Origin: WHSW01 sp963767475
GTDB taxonomy: Bacteria > Actinomycetota > Thermoleophilia > Solirubrobacterales > 70-9
Assembly (NCBI GenBank): GCA_963767475.1
Contig: CAVYEI010000002.1
Location: 806,001 to 870,000, forward strand
DNA length: 64,000 nucleotides
Direction: 5' to 3'
In this document: piece after piece, positions 40,632 through 47,696 of the stretch
Layout: the number at the start of each line of letters is the position of its first letter
How positions within the stretch are numbered: the first letter of the stretch is position 1
Notes under the pieces: generated by a model
Databases searched by the model: none
Seen by the model: the letters and a program-made list of their open reading frames with translations, nothing else
What the model was told of the DNA's origin: nothing
Translations under genes and position numbers: made by a program

Positions 40632-41704
40632 GGGATCGTGATCTCCGACTTGTCGCCGACGATCATCCGCAGCGTCTTCGGCATCCCCTCGCCGCGGGCG
40701 AGCTTGACGCCCTTGCCCAGCAGGCTGGCCTCGACCCGCGCCGGCAGGTCGCGAACGCTGGCGCCGGCAAGCAGGATCGAGTGCTCGACCTCGGTTCCGA
40801 TCACTTCGACGTCGCAGTCGATCGAGGTGTAGGGGCCGATGTAGGAATCGACGATTCGCGCCCCGGCGGCGATCACGGCCGGTCCGCGGACCAGCGAGCG
40901 CACGAGGCTCGCGCCCGCCTCGATCACCACCCGTCCCTCAACCTTGCTCTCGGCGTCGAGCTCGCCGTCGATCCGCCGCTCGATGTCCTCGAGCACCAGC
41001 CGGTTGGCCTCCAGCATGTCGGCGAGCTGGCCGGTGTCCTTCCACCAGCCGCCGACGGTATGGCTCTCGACCTTCGATCCGTTGTCGATCAGGCTCTGGA
41101 TCGCGTCTGTGATCTCGAGCTCGCCGCGGGGCGAGGGCTCGATCGCGCGGGCGGCGTCGAAGATCGCGGATGTGAACATGTAGACGCCGACCAGTGCCAT
41201 GTCGCTGGGCGGGTCCTCCGGCTTCTCGACAAGGCGGACGACCGCATCGCCGTTGAGCTCGGCGACGCCGTAGTGCCAGGGGTCGGGGACCTTGGTCAGC
41301 AGGATCAGCGCTTCCGGCTCGTGCTCGCGAAAGGCGCCGACGAGGTCGGTGATGCCGTCGCGCAGGAGGTTGTCGCCGAGATACATCACGAACGGCGACC
41401 CGCCCAGGAACGGCTCGGCGGTGAGCACGGCGTGGGCGAGGCCGGCCGGAGTGTCCTGCGGGATGTAGGTGATCGCGGCGCCGAACTGCGAGCCGTCGCC
41501 GGCGGCCTCGCGGATCTCGTCCCCCGTCTCCGGGGCGATGATGATCCCGATCTCGGTGATCCCGGCATCGACCAGCGCCTCGATCCCGTAGAAGAGCACG
41601 GGCTTGTTGGCGACCGGCACCAGCTGCTTCGCCGAGGTATGCGTGATCGGACGCAGGCGCGTGCCCGCGCCGCCGGACAAAATCAGGCCCTTGAGCGCCT
41701 CCAT
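40628..41704 (-). CDS. rmlA: glucose-1-phosphate thymidylyltransferase, long form
   Basis: 358 residues. LSGGAGTRLRPITHTSAKQL is the nucleotide and metal site, followed by VMYLGDNLL and WHYGVAELNG. The usual RmlA is about 290 residues; this one has a C-terminal left-handed beta-helix extension (EGRVVIEAGASLVRSLVRGP, GARIVDSYIGPYTSIDCDV), as in the RmlA-long/StrD type. It makes dTDP-glucose. First gene of the rml operon. Rhamnose then feeds cell-wall or surface polysaccharide. Confidence 0.94.
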   Translation of the reverse strand: MEALKGLILSGGAGTRLRPITHTSAKQLVPVANKPVLFYGIEALVDAGITEIGIIIAPETGDEIREAAGDGSQFGAAITYIPQDTPAGLAHAVLTAEPFLGGSPFVMYLGDNLLRDGITDLVGAFREHEPEALILLTKVPDPWHYGVAELNGDAVVRLVEKPEDPPSDMALVGVYMFTSAIFDAARAIEPSPRGELEITDAIQSLIDNGSKVESHTVGGWWKDTGQLADMLEANRLVLEDIERRIDGELDAESKVEGRVVIEAGASLVRSLVRGPAVIAAGARIVDSYIGPYTSIDCDVEVIGTEVEHSILLAGASVRDLPARVEASLLGKGVKLARGEGMPKTLRMIVGDKSEITIP

Positions 41705-41713
41705 CGGTGCGGG

Positions 41714-41719
41714 AGGCTA
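41714..41719 (-). promoter_or_regulatory. -10 box of the rml operon
   Basis: TAGCCT on the minus strand, nine bases before the rmlA ATG, with no separate ribosome binding site in that gap. Same type as the other leaderless boxes in the window. Confidence 0.45.
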
Positions 41720-41901
41720 GACGGTTGAATGTCGATCAGCGTGCGCGCGGGGGCGTGCGGGACCGAGCAGGACGTGGCGATCGGGCGAAGCACATGCCGG
41801 TTGGCATGGGCGAGTCCCGAGCGACACGGTCCGGCGCAGGTATCCGCGCGTCATCCGTGCGTGCGGGGATCGGCATTCAATCGTCTAGCGTTGGGGGCGA
41901 G

Positions 41902-42471
41902 ATGCGGATTGCAGGCCGACGGAGAGCGGGGCTCGCGGTGCTGGCGGCGGCGGTGTCGTGCGGGCTCGCAGCGCCGGGCGCCGGGGCACAGACGCCTGAG
42001 TTCATCCCCCTCGGTCAAGGCGCATTCCCGACGCTGGCATCCACGTGGCAGGCGAACGCGATCCCGTCGAGCCCCCTGGGGCCGAGCTCGGTCCTGCTCG
42101 ACCTCTATGACAGCAAGGCCATCCTCTACCAGACCTACATGACCAGCTTCCCAACGGCCCCGTCGAAGCGGACCGTGACCGCGACGGGCCAGCGACCGCT
42201 CGGGCTGCCAACGGTCGCGGCGCTGGTCGGCGGCGCGGCCGGCAAGAAGGTGAAGACGGTGAAGATCTTCTTCTCCGGCGCGCCGACCCAGAAGCTGGCG
42301 ACGGTGAAGCCGCCGCCGGAGTGGGGTTTCGGTGGGCGCTTCTTCGCCGCCGGGGCCAACGTCGCCGAGACCTCGGCCGGCACGACTCAGGTGGTGACCC
42401 TGATCAAGGCACTCGACGGTCGCGGGCGCCTGCTCTCGAAGTTCACCAACGTGTTCACCAACCCGTTCTGA
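41902..42471 (+). CDS. secreted protein of unknown function
   Basis: 189 residues. A signal peptide (RIAGRRRAGLAVLAAAVSCG, cleavage near AGAQ) precedes a beta-rich domain with LLDLYDSKAILYQTYMTSFP and a Lys-rich strand (GGAAGKKVKTVKIFFSGA). No family recognised and no catalytic motif. ATG 41902 has GGGGGCGAG immediately in front; an upstream in-frame extension to 41707 lacks protein-like character. The gap 41720-41901 shows only a short CATGCC/GGCATG palindrome at 41793-41808. Confidence 0.7.
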   Translation: MRIAGRRRAGLAVLAAAVSCGLAAPGAGAQTPEFIPLGQGAFPTLASTWQANAIPSSPLGPSSVLLDLYDSKAILYQTYMTSFPTAPSKRTVTATGQRPLGLPTVAALVGGAAGKKVKTVKIFFSGAPTQKLATVKPPPEWGFGGRFFAAGANVAETSAGTTQVVTLIKALDGRGRLLSKFTNVFTNPF

Positions 42472-42487
42472 GCGACCGCCGGGGGCA

Positions 42488-43093
42488 ATGCTCTACCGCT
42501 TCGTCGCCTGGCTGCTGGTGCCGCTGGCGTGGTGGGGGCGATTGCGAGTCGGCGGGCTCGAGCGGGTGCCGGAGGCGGGACCGTTGCTGGTCGTGCCCAA
42601 CCACGACAGCCAGATGGACCCGGTGCTGATCGCCTTGGCGTTGCGAAAGCACCGCGCGCTGCGCTTTCTCGGCCGCGCCGAGCTGTGGCGAAATCGTCCG
42701 CTCGGCTGGCTGCTCTACGGGATGAATCAGATCCCGATCACGCGCGGCGCCGGCGACGCCGAGGCGCTCGCCGAGGCGGTCGAAACCCTGGTCGCCGGCG
42801 AAGCGATCTGCATCTTCCCCGAGGGCAAGCTCTCGCGTGGCGAGCAGCTGCGCGCCCGTACGGGGGTCGCGCGCCTCGCCGCCGCCTGCCCCGAGGCCCG
42901 GGTGGTGCTCTGCACCGTCACCGGGGCCACCGACTTCGTCCGCTTCCCGCGCCGACCCCGAGCGGCGATCGAGTTCTTCGCGCCCGCTACCCTGCCATCG
43001 CCGGCGGAGCAACCACAGGACTTCGCCTCGGCGCTGCTCGGCGAGCTGAGAAGGCGAGTTTCGCCCCAGCCGGCGGGCCGCAAGGCGGGCTGA
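42488..43093 (+). CDS. 1-acyl-glycerol-3-phosphate acyltransferase (PlsC-like)
   Basis: 201 residues. PNHDSQMDP carries the NHx4D acyltransferase motif, and INFPEG-type motif III reads IFPEGKLSRGEQLR. An N-terminal hydrophobic stretch (FVAWLLVPLAWWG) anchors it to the membrane. It transfers an acyl chain to lysophosphatidic acid or a related acceptor. The gene begins 16 bases after the secreted protein gene and may share its message. A GC hairpin (CCCCCTCTGGGGG) follows the stop. Confidence 0.88.
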   Translation: MLYRFVAWLLVPLAWWGRLRVGGLERVPEAGPLLVVPNHDSQMDPVLIALALRKHRALRFLGRAELWRNRPLGWLLYGMNQIPITRGAGDAEALAEAVETLVAGEAICIFPEGKLSRGEQLRARTGVARLAAACPEARVVLCTVTGATDFVRFPRRPRAAIEFFAPATLPSPAEQPQDFASALLGELRRRVSPQPAGRKAG

Positions 43094-43199
43094 AGGTCCC
43101 CCCTCTGGGGGTACCGGCCGTCGGCAATCACCGCGACCTCGGACGGGAACCGGTGTTGGGGGCTGAAGCAAGCAAGAAAAGACGGAGGTCGAAGCAAAG

Positions 43200-44318
43200 A
43201 TGTTGAAGCAGAAGGCACGTACGGTCCTTGCGGCGTTGGCACTGGCGGCGCTGGCGACGTTGACCGCGGGGGCCACGGCCAGCGCCGCAAAGGCGCCGGC
43301 GACGTTCTACGGAGTCGTTCCACAGACCGGCCTCGCCGGCTCGGACTTCGAGCGCATGGCGAACGGCAAAGTCGGGACGCTGCGCACAATCTTCAACTGG
43401 TCGGCAATCGACGCGTCGGCGGCGCCTGACGACAGCGATTGGTCCGGCATCGACGCAGTCGTGCTCGGGGCGGCGGATGCCGGCATCGAGGTGCAGCCGT
43501 TCATCTTCGGCACCCCGACCTGGGTCGCCCAGGGGCTCGACAACTTCCCCTGCGGGGCGTCGAAGTGCGGCCTCTACGCACCGAAATCGAAGCCCGCGCT
43601 GGCGGCTTTCGAGACCTTCATCGGCGAGGCCGTCGACCGTTACGGGCCCGACGGCGAGTTCTGGACCCTGCACCCGGAGGTCCCGAAGACCCCGATCCAC
43701 GTCTGGCAGATCCTCAACGAGCCGAACTCGGAGAGCTTCTACAAGCCGAAGCCGAGCCCGAAGGGCTATGCGAAGGTGCTCGCGGCGGCGAACAAGGCGA
43801 TCGACGCCCGCGACCCGGCGGCCGACGTGGTACTCGGAGGGATCCCGCAGCTGGCCGGCTCGCGCAAGGCGATCCTGGGCTCGGAGTACCTCGAGGAGCT
43901 CTACGCCGTGAACGGGGCGAAGGAGAGCTTCGACGCGATCGCACCGCATCCGTATGGCGCGACGATCACCAAGGTCACCTCGCAGGTCGAGCTCTTCCGC
44001 AAGGTGATGAAGCAGGCCGGCGACAGCGGTGCGTCAATGTACGTGACCGAGGTCGGGGCCGGCTCAGCCAGCGGCGGCAACTCGCTCAACCGCGGAACTA
44101 CGGGCCAGGCGACCCTGCTGACCGAGATCTACAAGTACTTCGCCAAGAAGCGAAACAGCTTCAATGTCGAGGTGGTCGACTGGTTCAGCTGGATGGACTC
44201 GAAGAACAGCATCTGCTCCTGGTGTGCGAGCTCGGGCCTGCTGACCAAGAGCGCCAAGGCGAAGCCCTCGTTCAAGGCGTTCACCAAGCTCACCGGCGGC
44301 ACCCCCGGCAAGCACTAG
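43200..44318 (+). CDS. secreted glycoside hydrolase-like (beta/alpha)8 protein, paralogue 2
   Basis: 372 residues. Signal peptide (ARTVLAALALAALATLTAGA, cleavage near ASAAK). Probable catalytic residues lie in WQILNEPNSE (acid/base Glu) and MYVTEVGAGSA (nucleophile Glu), as in GH-A clan barrels such as GH39. Four Cys occur in two pairs (CGASKC and CSWC). It shares overall plan with the protein at 35855-36805 but low identity. CGGAGG lies eleven bases before the ATG. A long hairpin follows. Substrate unknown; a wall or capsule glycan is a guess given the rml operon nearby. Confidence 0.82.
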   Translation: MLKQKARTVLAALALAALATLTAGATASAAKAPATFYGVVPQTGLAGSDFERMANGKVGTLRTIFNWSAIDASAAPDDSDWSGIDAVVLGAADAGIEVQPFIFGTPTWVAQGLDNFPCGASKCGLYAPKSKPALAAFETFIGEAVDRYGPDGEFWTLHPEVPKTPIHVWQILNEPNSESFYKPKPSPKGYAKVLAAANKAIDARDPAADVVLGGIPQLAGSRKAILGSEYLEELYAVNGAKESFDAIAPHPYGATITKVTSQVELFRKVMKQAGDSGASMYVTEVGAGSASGGNSLNRGTTGQATLLTEIYKYFAKKRNSFNVEVVDWFSWMDSKNSICSWCASSGLLTKSAKAKPSFKAFTKLTGGTPGKH

Positions 44319-44346
44319 TACGCGCGGGCGCCGCCGGCACCCGGCA

Positions 44347-44398
44347 CGCCGAGATGCAGGTTGGCCTTCGTATTCGGAGGCAACCCTGCATCTCGGCG
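44347..44398. terminator. long inverted repeat between convergent genes
   Basis: CGCCGAGATGCAGG (44347-44360) is repeated inverted at 44385-44398, with TTG/CAA and GCCT/AGGC pairs further in. It lies between the stops of the hydrolase gene and the small minus-strand gene. There is no U tract on either side, so it probably acts as a two-way block rather than a classical terminator. Confidence 0.6.
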
Positions 44399-44401
44399 CC
44401 G

Positions 44402-44671
44402 CTAATCGGGCGGCTCAACCTCTCTCGGGATGATCACCATCGCGGTCGACGGGTCGAGGCCGTCCATGAATCCGCGTGCGTCCTCTGGGACCTCTTGATG
44501 CCCGGCGGCGATGATGCAGCGAACGGGAGCGCTGTCCTCGTCCTCATTCGCGAATCCGCGCGAGCGGAAAAACTCGGCCAGGTCGTCCAAGAGCGCACGA
44601 GTCTGCTCGTTTGACCACGGAACCTCCCGGGCCCAGAGGTACGTGCGGATCGTCAGGGCGGTCTGGCTCAT
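44402..44671 (-). CDS. small hypothetical protein
   Basis: 89 residues, no family recognised. Helical N-terminus (WSNEQTRALLDDLAEFFRSRG) and a strand-rich end (STAMVIIPREVEPP), with a lone Cys (VRCIIAAGHQEV). AAGGAG lies eight bases before the ATG, which supports a real gene. It ends at the inverted repeat and stands alone. Composition agrees with neighbouring genes, with no sign of transfer. Confidence 0.55.
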   Translation of the reverse strand: MSQTALTIRTYLWAREVPWSNEQTRALLDDLAEFFRSRGFANEDEDSAPVRCIIAAGHQEVPEDARGFMDGLDPSTAMVIIPREVEPPD

Positions 44672-44701
44672 CGCTGGGGCTCCTTCGTCACGCGGCTCGC
44701 A

Positions 44702-46306
44702 TTAGCGCGCCCGCTTCAGCTTGGCCCGCTTGGTCAAGGTGTTGGGCTCGCCGCCGGTCGGGGTGAACGTGAGCGAGAGCTTGAGCTTCAGCTTGCCCCT
44801 GTCGGCGAGCTTGCGCTTGCCCTTGCCCTTCGCCTTGACCGAAAGCAGAGTCTGCCCCGCGGCGGCGGCCTGCTTCGTCTGCGGCTTGACGTTTTTCGCC
44901 GACAGCTCGACCAGACCCGCGCCTGGGAGCTCGACCGGGAGCTTCGCGGTGCCCTTCTTGGTGTTGCGCTTGAGCTTGCCGATCGTGAACTCGTTTGAGG
45001 GAGGCTGGGTGGAAGGGTCGCAGGGAGGTAGGGCGGTCCCGGGCTCGCCGAAGCGCTCGATTCGATGGTTGTGGTCGTCGACGACGTAGAGTGCGCCGCG
45101 GCAGTCTGTCGTGGCCGCAGACGGCGACTCGAGCTGCCCCGTGCCGTTGCCGCCCACCCCCGCCTTACAACTCGCTGTGCAGGTCTCGAAGCCGACGCCG
45201 CCGCCTGGGATCACGTCGAAGCCGAAGGCGCGAAGAAAGGCGCCCTGAGGATCGAAGACCGAGATCCGGGAGTTAGCGGCCTCGGCGACGAAGAGGTTGC
45301 CGGTGGCGTCGGTGGCGACGCCCTCGGGGTTGAAGAACTGGCCCGGTCCGCCGCCGAGCACCCCCGCCTTACAACTCGCTGTGCAGGTCTCGAAGCCGAC
45401 GCCGCCGCCTGGGATCACGTCGAAGCCGAAGGCGCGCAGGAAAGCTCCCTGCGGGTTGTAGACGGAGATCCGCTGGTTGGCCCTGTCGGCGACGTAGAGG
45501 TTGCCGGCGGCATCCGTGGCGACGCCGCTGGGAATAAAGAGCTGGCCCGCCCCTCCACCGCTGACCCCCGCCTCACAGAAGAACGTGCAGATCTCGAAGC
45601 CCGAGGCACCACCCGGGCCGACGTTCCAGCCGAACGTCCGTACGAATCCGCCCTGGGCGTCGAAAACCGAGATTCGGTCGTTGCCCGTCTCGGCGACGAA
45701 GAGGTTGCCGGTTGCATCCGTGGCGACCGCGCTGGGAAAGTCGAGCTGGCCGGACCCGCCGCCAGCGTCCGCCTCCTGACAACTCGTGGTGCAGAACTCG
45801 TAGCCCACCGGGGCGCCGGGGATCACGTTCCAGCCGAAGGCGTGGACGAAGGCATCCTGCGAGTCGAACACCGAGATCCGGTGGTTTTGGGTGTCGGCGA
45901 CGTAGAGGTTTCCCGCGGGGTCGAAGGCGACGCTGGAGGGCCTGCGGAGCTGGCCCGCGCCGCCGCCGCTCACCCCTGCCTGGCAACTCGTCGTGCAGGT
46001 CTCAAAGCCGCCGCCGCCGCCGGGAACGACGTCGAAGCCGAAGGCGCGCGTGAAGGCGCCCTGGGGGCTGAATACCGAGATCCGGTTGTTGGCGTAGTCG
46101 GCGACGTAGACGTTGCCGGCCGAGTCGATGGCGACGCCCTCAGCGCCGTCGAGCTGGCCGGCCACCCCACCGGGGGTCCCAAGCCCGTACTGGCCCAGCG
46201 GGGTTGGTTCGGCGTTCGCGGCCGGAGCGAGCAGAAGGCAAAGAGCGACGCCCAGCCCCGCGATCGCGCTCCAGAGCCTCCGTCTGGCGCTCGAATCGAT
46301 CACCAC
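44702..46306 (-). CDS. secreted NHL-repeat beta-propeller with cysteine loops
   Basis: 534 residues. Signal peptide (IAGLGVALCLLLAPAANA), then about six NHL blades of the form GNLYVADTQNHRISVFD. Between blades lie loops of the type FETCTTSCQAGVSGGGAGQL, five copies, each with a C-x3-C pair that could form a disulfide. The C-terminal 120 residues are Lys-rich (KGKGKRKLADRGKLKLKLSL), a beta domain. NHL propellers bind proteins or glycans. Two loops are identical over 78 bases, showing recent duplication. GTG 46306 follows GGGAAGGG. Promoter seen upstream. Function unknown. Confidence 0.85.
   Translation of the reverse strand: MVIDSSARRRLWSAIAGLGVALCLLLAPAANAEPTPLGQYGLGTPGGVAGQLDGAEGVAIDSAGNVYVADYANNRISVFSPQGAFTRAFGFDVVPGGGGGFETCTTSCQAGVSGGGAGQLRRPSSVAFDPAGNLYVADTQNHRISVFDSQDAFVHAFGWNVIPGAPVGYEFCTTSCQEADAGGGSGQLDFPSAVATDATGNLFVAETGNDRISVFDAQGGFVRTFGWNVGPGGASGFEICTFFCEAGVSGGGAGQLFIPSGVATDAAGNLYVADRANQRISVYNPQGAFLRAFGFDVIPGGGVGFETCTASCKAGVLGGGPGQFFNPEGVATDATGNLFVAEAANSRISVFDPQGAFLRAFGFDVIPGGGVGFETCTASCKAGVGGNGTGQLESPSAATTDCRGALYVVDDHNHRIERFGEPGTALPPCDPSTQPPSNEFTIGKLKRNTKKGTAKLPVELPGAGLVELSAKNVKPQTKQAAAAGQTLLSVKAKGKGKRKLADRGKLKLKLSLTFTPTGGEPNTLTKRAKLKRAR
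45155..45436. repeat. identical 78-base copies inside the NHL gene
   Basis: 45155-45232 and 45359-45436 are identical base for base (start CACCCCCGCC, end AAGGCGCG) and are offset by 204 bases, one blade. The other loops differ at many positions, so these two are the youngest copies or were converted recently. Confidence 0.9.
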
Positions 46307-46324
46307 CCCTTCCCTGATCAGACC

Positions 46325-46354
46325 AACCTAGGCCGGGGCGTGGTCCGCTGTCAA
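46325..46354 (-). promoter_or_regulatory. sigma-70 type promoter of the NHL gene
   Basis: TTGACA (46354-46349), 18-base spacer and TAGGTT (46330-46325) on the minus strand, about 19 bases before the GTG. This is the best -35/-10 pair in the window. Confidence 0.65.
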
Positions 46355-46370
46355 GTCAACGCCGTAAGTG

Positions 46371-46841
46371 CTAGTACGTGCCGCCGAGCTTGCGGTGGTC
46401 CCAGGTCGCGGTGCGGATCGGCTTGAAGCGGATCGCGACCCGCTTCGAGGCCTGGGCCTCGAGCGCCGCGGCGGCATCGCCGTCGATCGAGTTGATGCCC
46501 TCGGCGTAGCGGATCGTCAGCTCTTTGCCGAACTCGGCGACCTGCGGCGTGTCGCGGATCAGCTCGGCCTCGGCCTCGATCTGGATCCCGCGCAGCTCCA
46601 CGTACTCGGTCCCGGTCTCGACCAGCAGCGTCGCGCGCGGGTCGCGCTCGAGGTTGCGGACCTTCTGCGACTTGGCGTAGGTCCAAACCCAGAGCTCGCC
46701 CTCGCGGACGACGAACCACATCGGCATCGAGTGCGGCCAGCCGCGGGGACCGAACGAGGAGATGACGACGATCCGCTCCGAGTCGAGGAGCTCCGCCTGC
46801 TCGGCCTCGGTGAGCGTGATCTGGTCGCGCCGGCTCGCCAT
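46371..46841 (-). CDS. pyridoxamine 5'-phosphate oxidase-fold protein (FMN/F420 type)
   Basis: 156 residues. RIVVISSFGPRGWPHSMPMW, ELWVWTYAKSQKVRNLERDP and RATLLVETGTEYVELRGIQI are the split-barrel pattern of the PPOX family, whose actinobacterial members use FMN or F420 to reduce small compounds. The K-S-Q-K-V-R-N-L phosphate-binding stretch is intact. Cofactor cannot be decided from sequence alone. ATG at 46841, six bases after the end of the MBL gene, so it belongs to that unit. Confidence 0.88.
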   Translation of the reverse strand: MASRRDQITLTEAEQAELLDSERIVVISSFGPRGWPHSMPMWFVVREGELWVWTYAKSQKVRNLERDPRATLLVETGTEYVELRGIQIEAEAELIRDTPQVAEFGKELTIRYAEGINSIDGDAAAALEAQASKRVAIRFKPIRTATWDHRKLGGTY

Positions 46842-46847
46842 CGGGGC

Positions 46848-47696
46848 TCAGTCAACCAGCTCGGTCGGGTCGAGTCTGTCCTCCGCCGCGAGCTTCTCGA
46901 CGTGAGCCTGCATTGCGATCGCCGCGGCGGGGCGGAGCTGCTCGGGGACGTCGTCCCAGGCCTGGGCGAGCAGAGCAGCGCGCGATCGTTCACCGGTCTC
47001 CAGCGCGGCGACCAGGCGGCGCTCGCGATCGAGCCGGTGCTCGCGGTACTCGGCGATCTTCGCCGCGGGGTCGGTGATCCAGGGGCCGTGACCCGGGGCG
47101 AGCAGCTCCGGGTCGAGCGCGTCGAGAGCTTCGAGCGAGCTCATGTAGGCAGTCAGGGAGCCGCCCCCGGCCGCAGGCGGGACGATCGAGGAGCCGGTCC
47201 CGAGGATCAGGTCGCCGCAGAAGCAGACCTTGCCGCTGACGAAGGCCACGTGATCATCCGCGTGGCCGGGTGTGGCGATTGCGGTGAACGGGCCGATCTC
47301 CTGCTCGAGAGGCGGATTACTACCGACATCCGCGAGTAATCCGCCGCTCGCGTCAATCGAGCCTGCCTCGAGCGCCCTCGCCAGCGCCTCCATCTCACCC
47401 TCCCCACTTGCCCGTCCCCACAGAAGCGGCGCCCCAAGCGCCTCGACCCCCTGCGAATGGTCGGAATGTCCGTGGGTGAGCAGGACCCCGGCGATCTCGC
47501 CCCCGGCCGCCTCCCGCACCCGCTCCAGATGCGCCGCGTCGTCGGGGCCCGGGTCGATCACATAGACGCCATCGCTCGCGTCGACCACATAGGTGTTCGT
47601 GCCCTCGAGCGTCATCGGCCCCGGGTTCGGGGCGAGGACACGGACGATCTCGGGGTGGCCCGGCGCCGGCTCGACCGGCTCGACCGGCTCAGCCAA
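46848..47696 (-). CDS. MBL-fold metallo-hydrolase
   Basis: 282 residues. THGHSDHSQG is the HxHxDH zinc motif, with TPGHADDHVAF and CFCGDLILG for the remaining ligands and APGHGPW near the end. The C-terminal helix bundle (LDRERRLVAALETGERSRAA) is like the LACTB2/RNase-related group acting on thioesters or nucleic acid. TTG 47696 is chosen as start because it gives the family N-terminus (VRVLAPNPGPMTLEGTNTYV) and overlaps the stop of the PafBC gene by eight bases. Confidence 0.88.
   Translation of the reverse strand: MAEPVEPVEPAPGHPEIVRVLAPNPGPMTLEGTNTYVVDASDGVYVIDPGPDDAAHLERVREAAGGEIAGVLLTHGHSDHSQGVEALGAPLLWGRASGEGEMEALARALEAGSIDASGGLLADVGSNPPLEQEIGPFTAIATPGHADDHVAFVSGKVCFCGDLILGTGSSIVPPAAGGGSLTAYMSSLEALDALDPELLAPGHGPWITDPAAKIAEYREHRLDRERRLVAALETGERSRAALLAQAWDDVPEQLRPAAAIAMQAHVEKLAAEDRLDPTELVD

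Noticed and set aside
41793..41808. CATGCC-GGTT-GGCATG palindrome before the secreted protein gene
   Set aside because: Only six-base arms; in DNA this GC-rich such repeats occur by chance and no promoter box is placed by it.
43097..43115. GC hairpin after plsC as terminator
   Set aside because: Short stem with no U tract; kept only as a remark in the gene entry.
43094..43199. Possible riboswitch in the leader of the second hydrolase gene
   Set aside because: No match to a c-di-GMP or other riboswitch core that I can recognise; only a ribosome binding site is clear.
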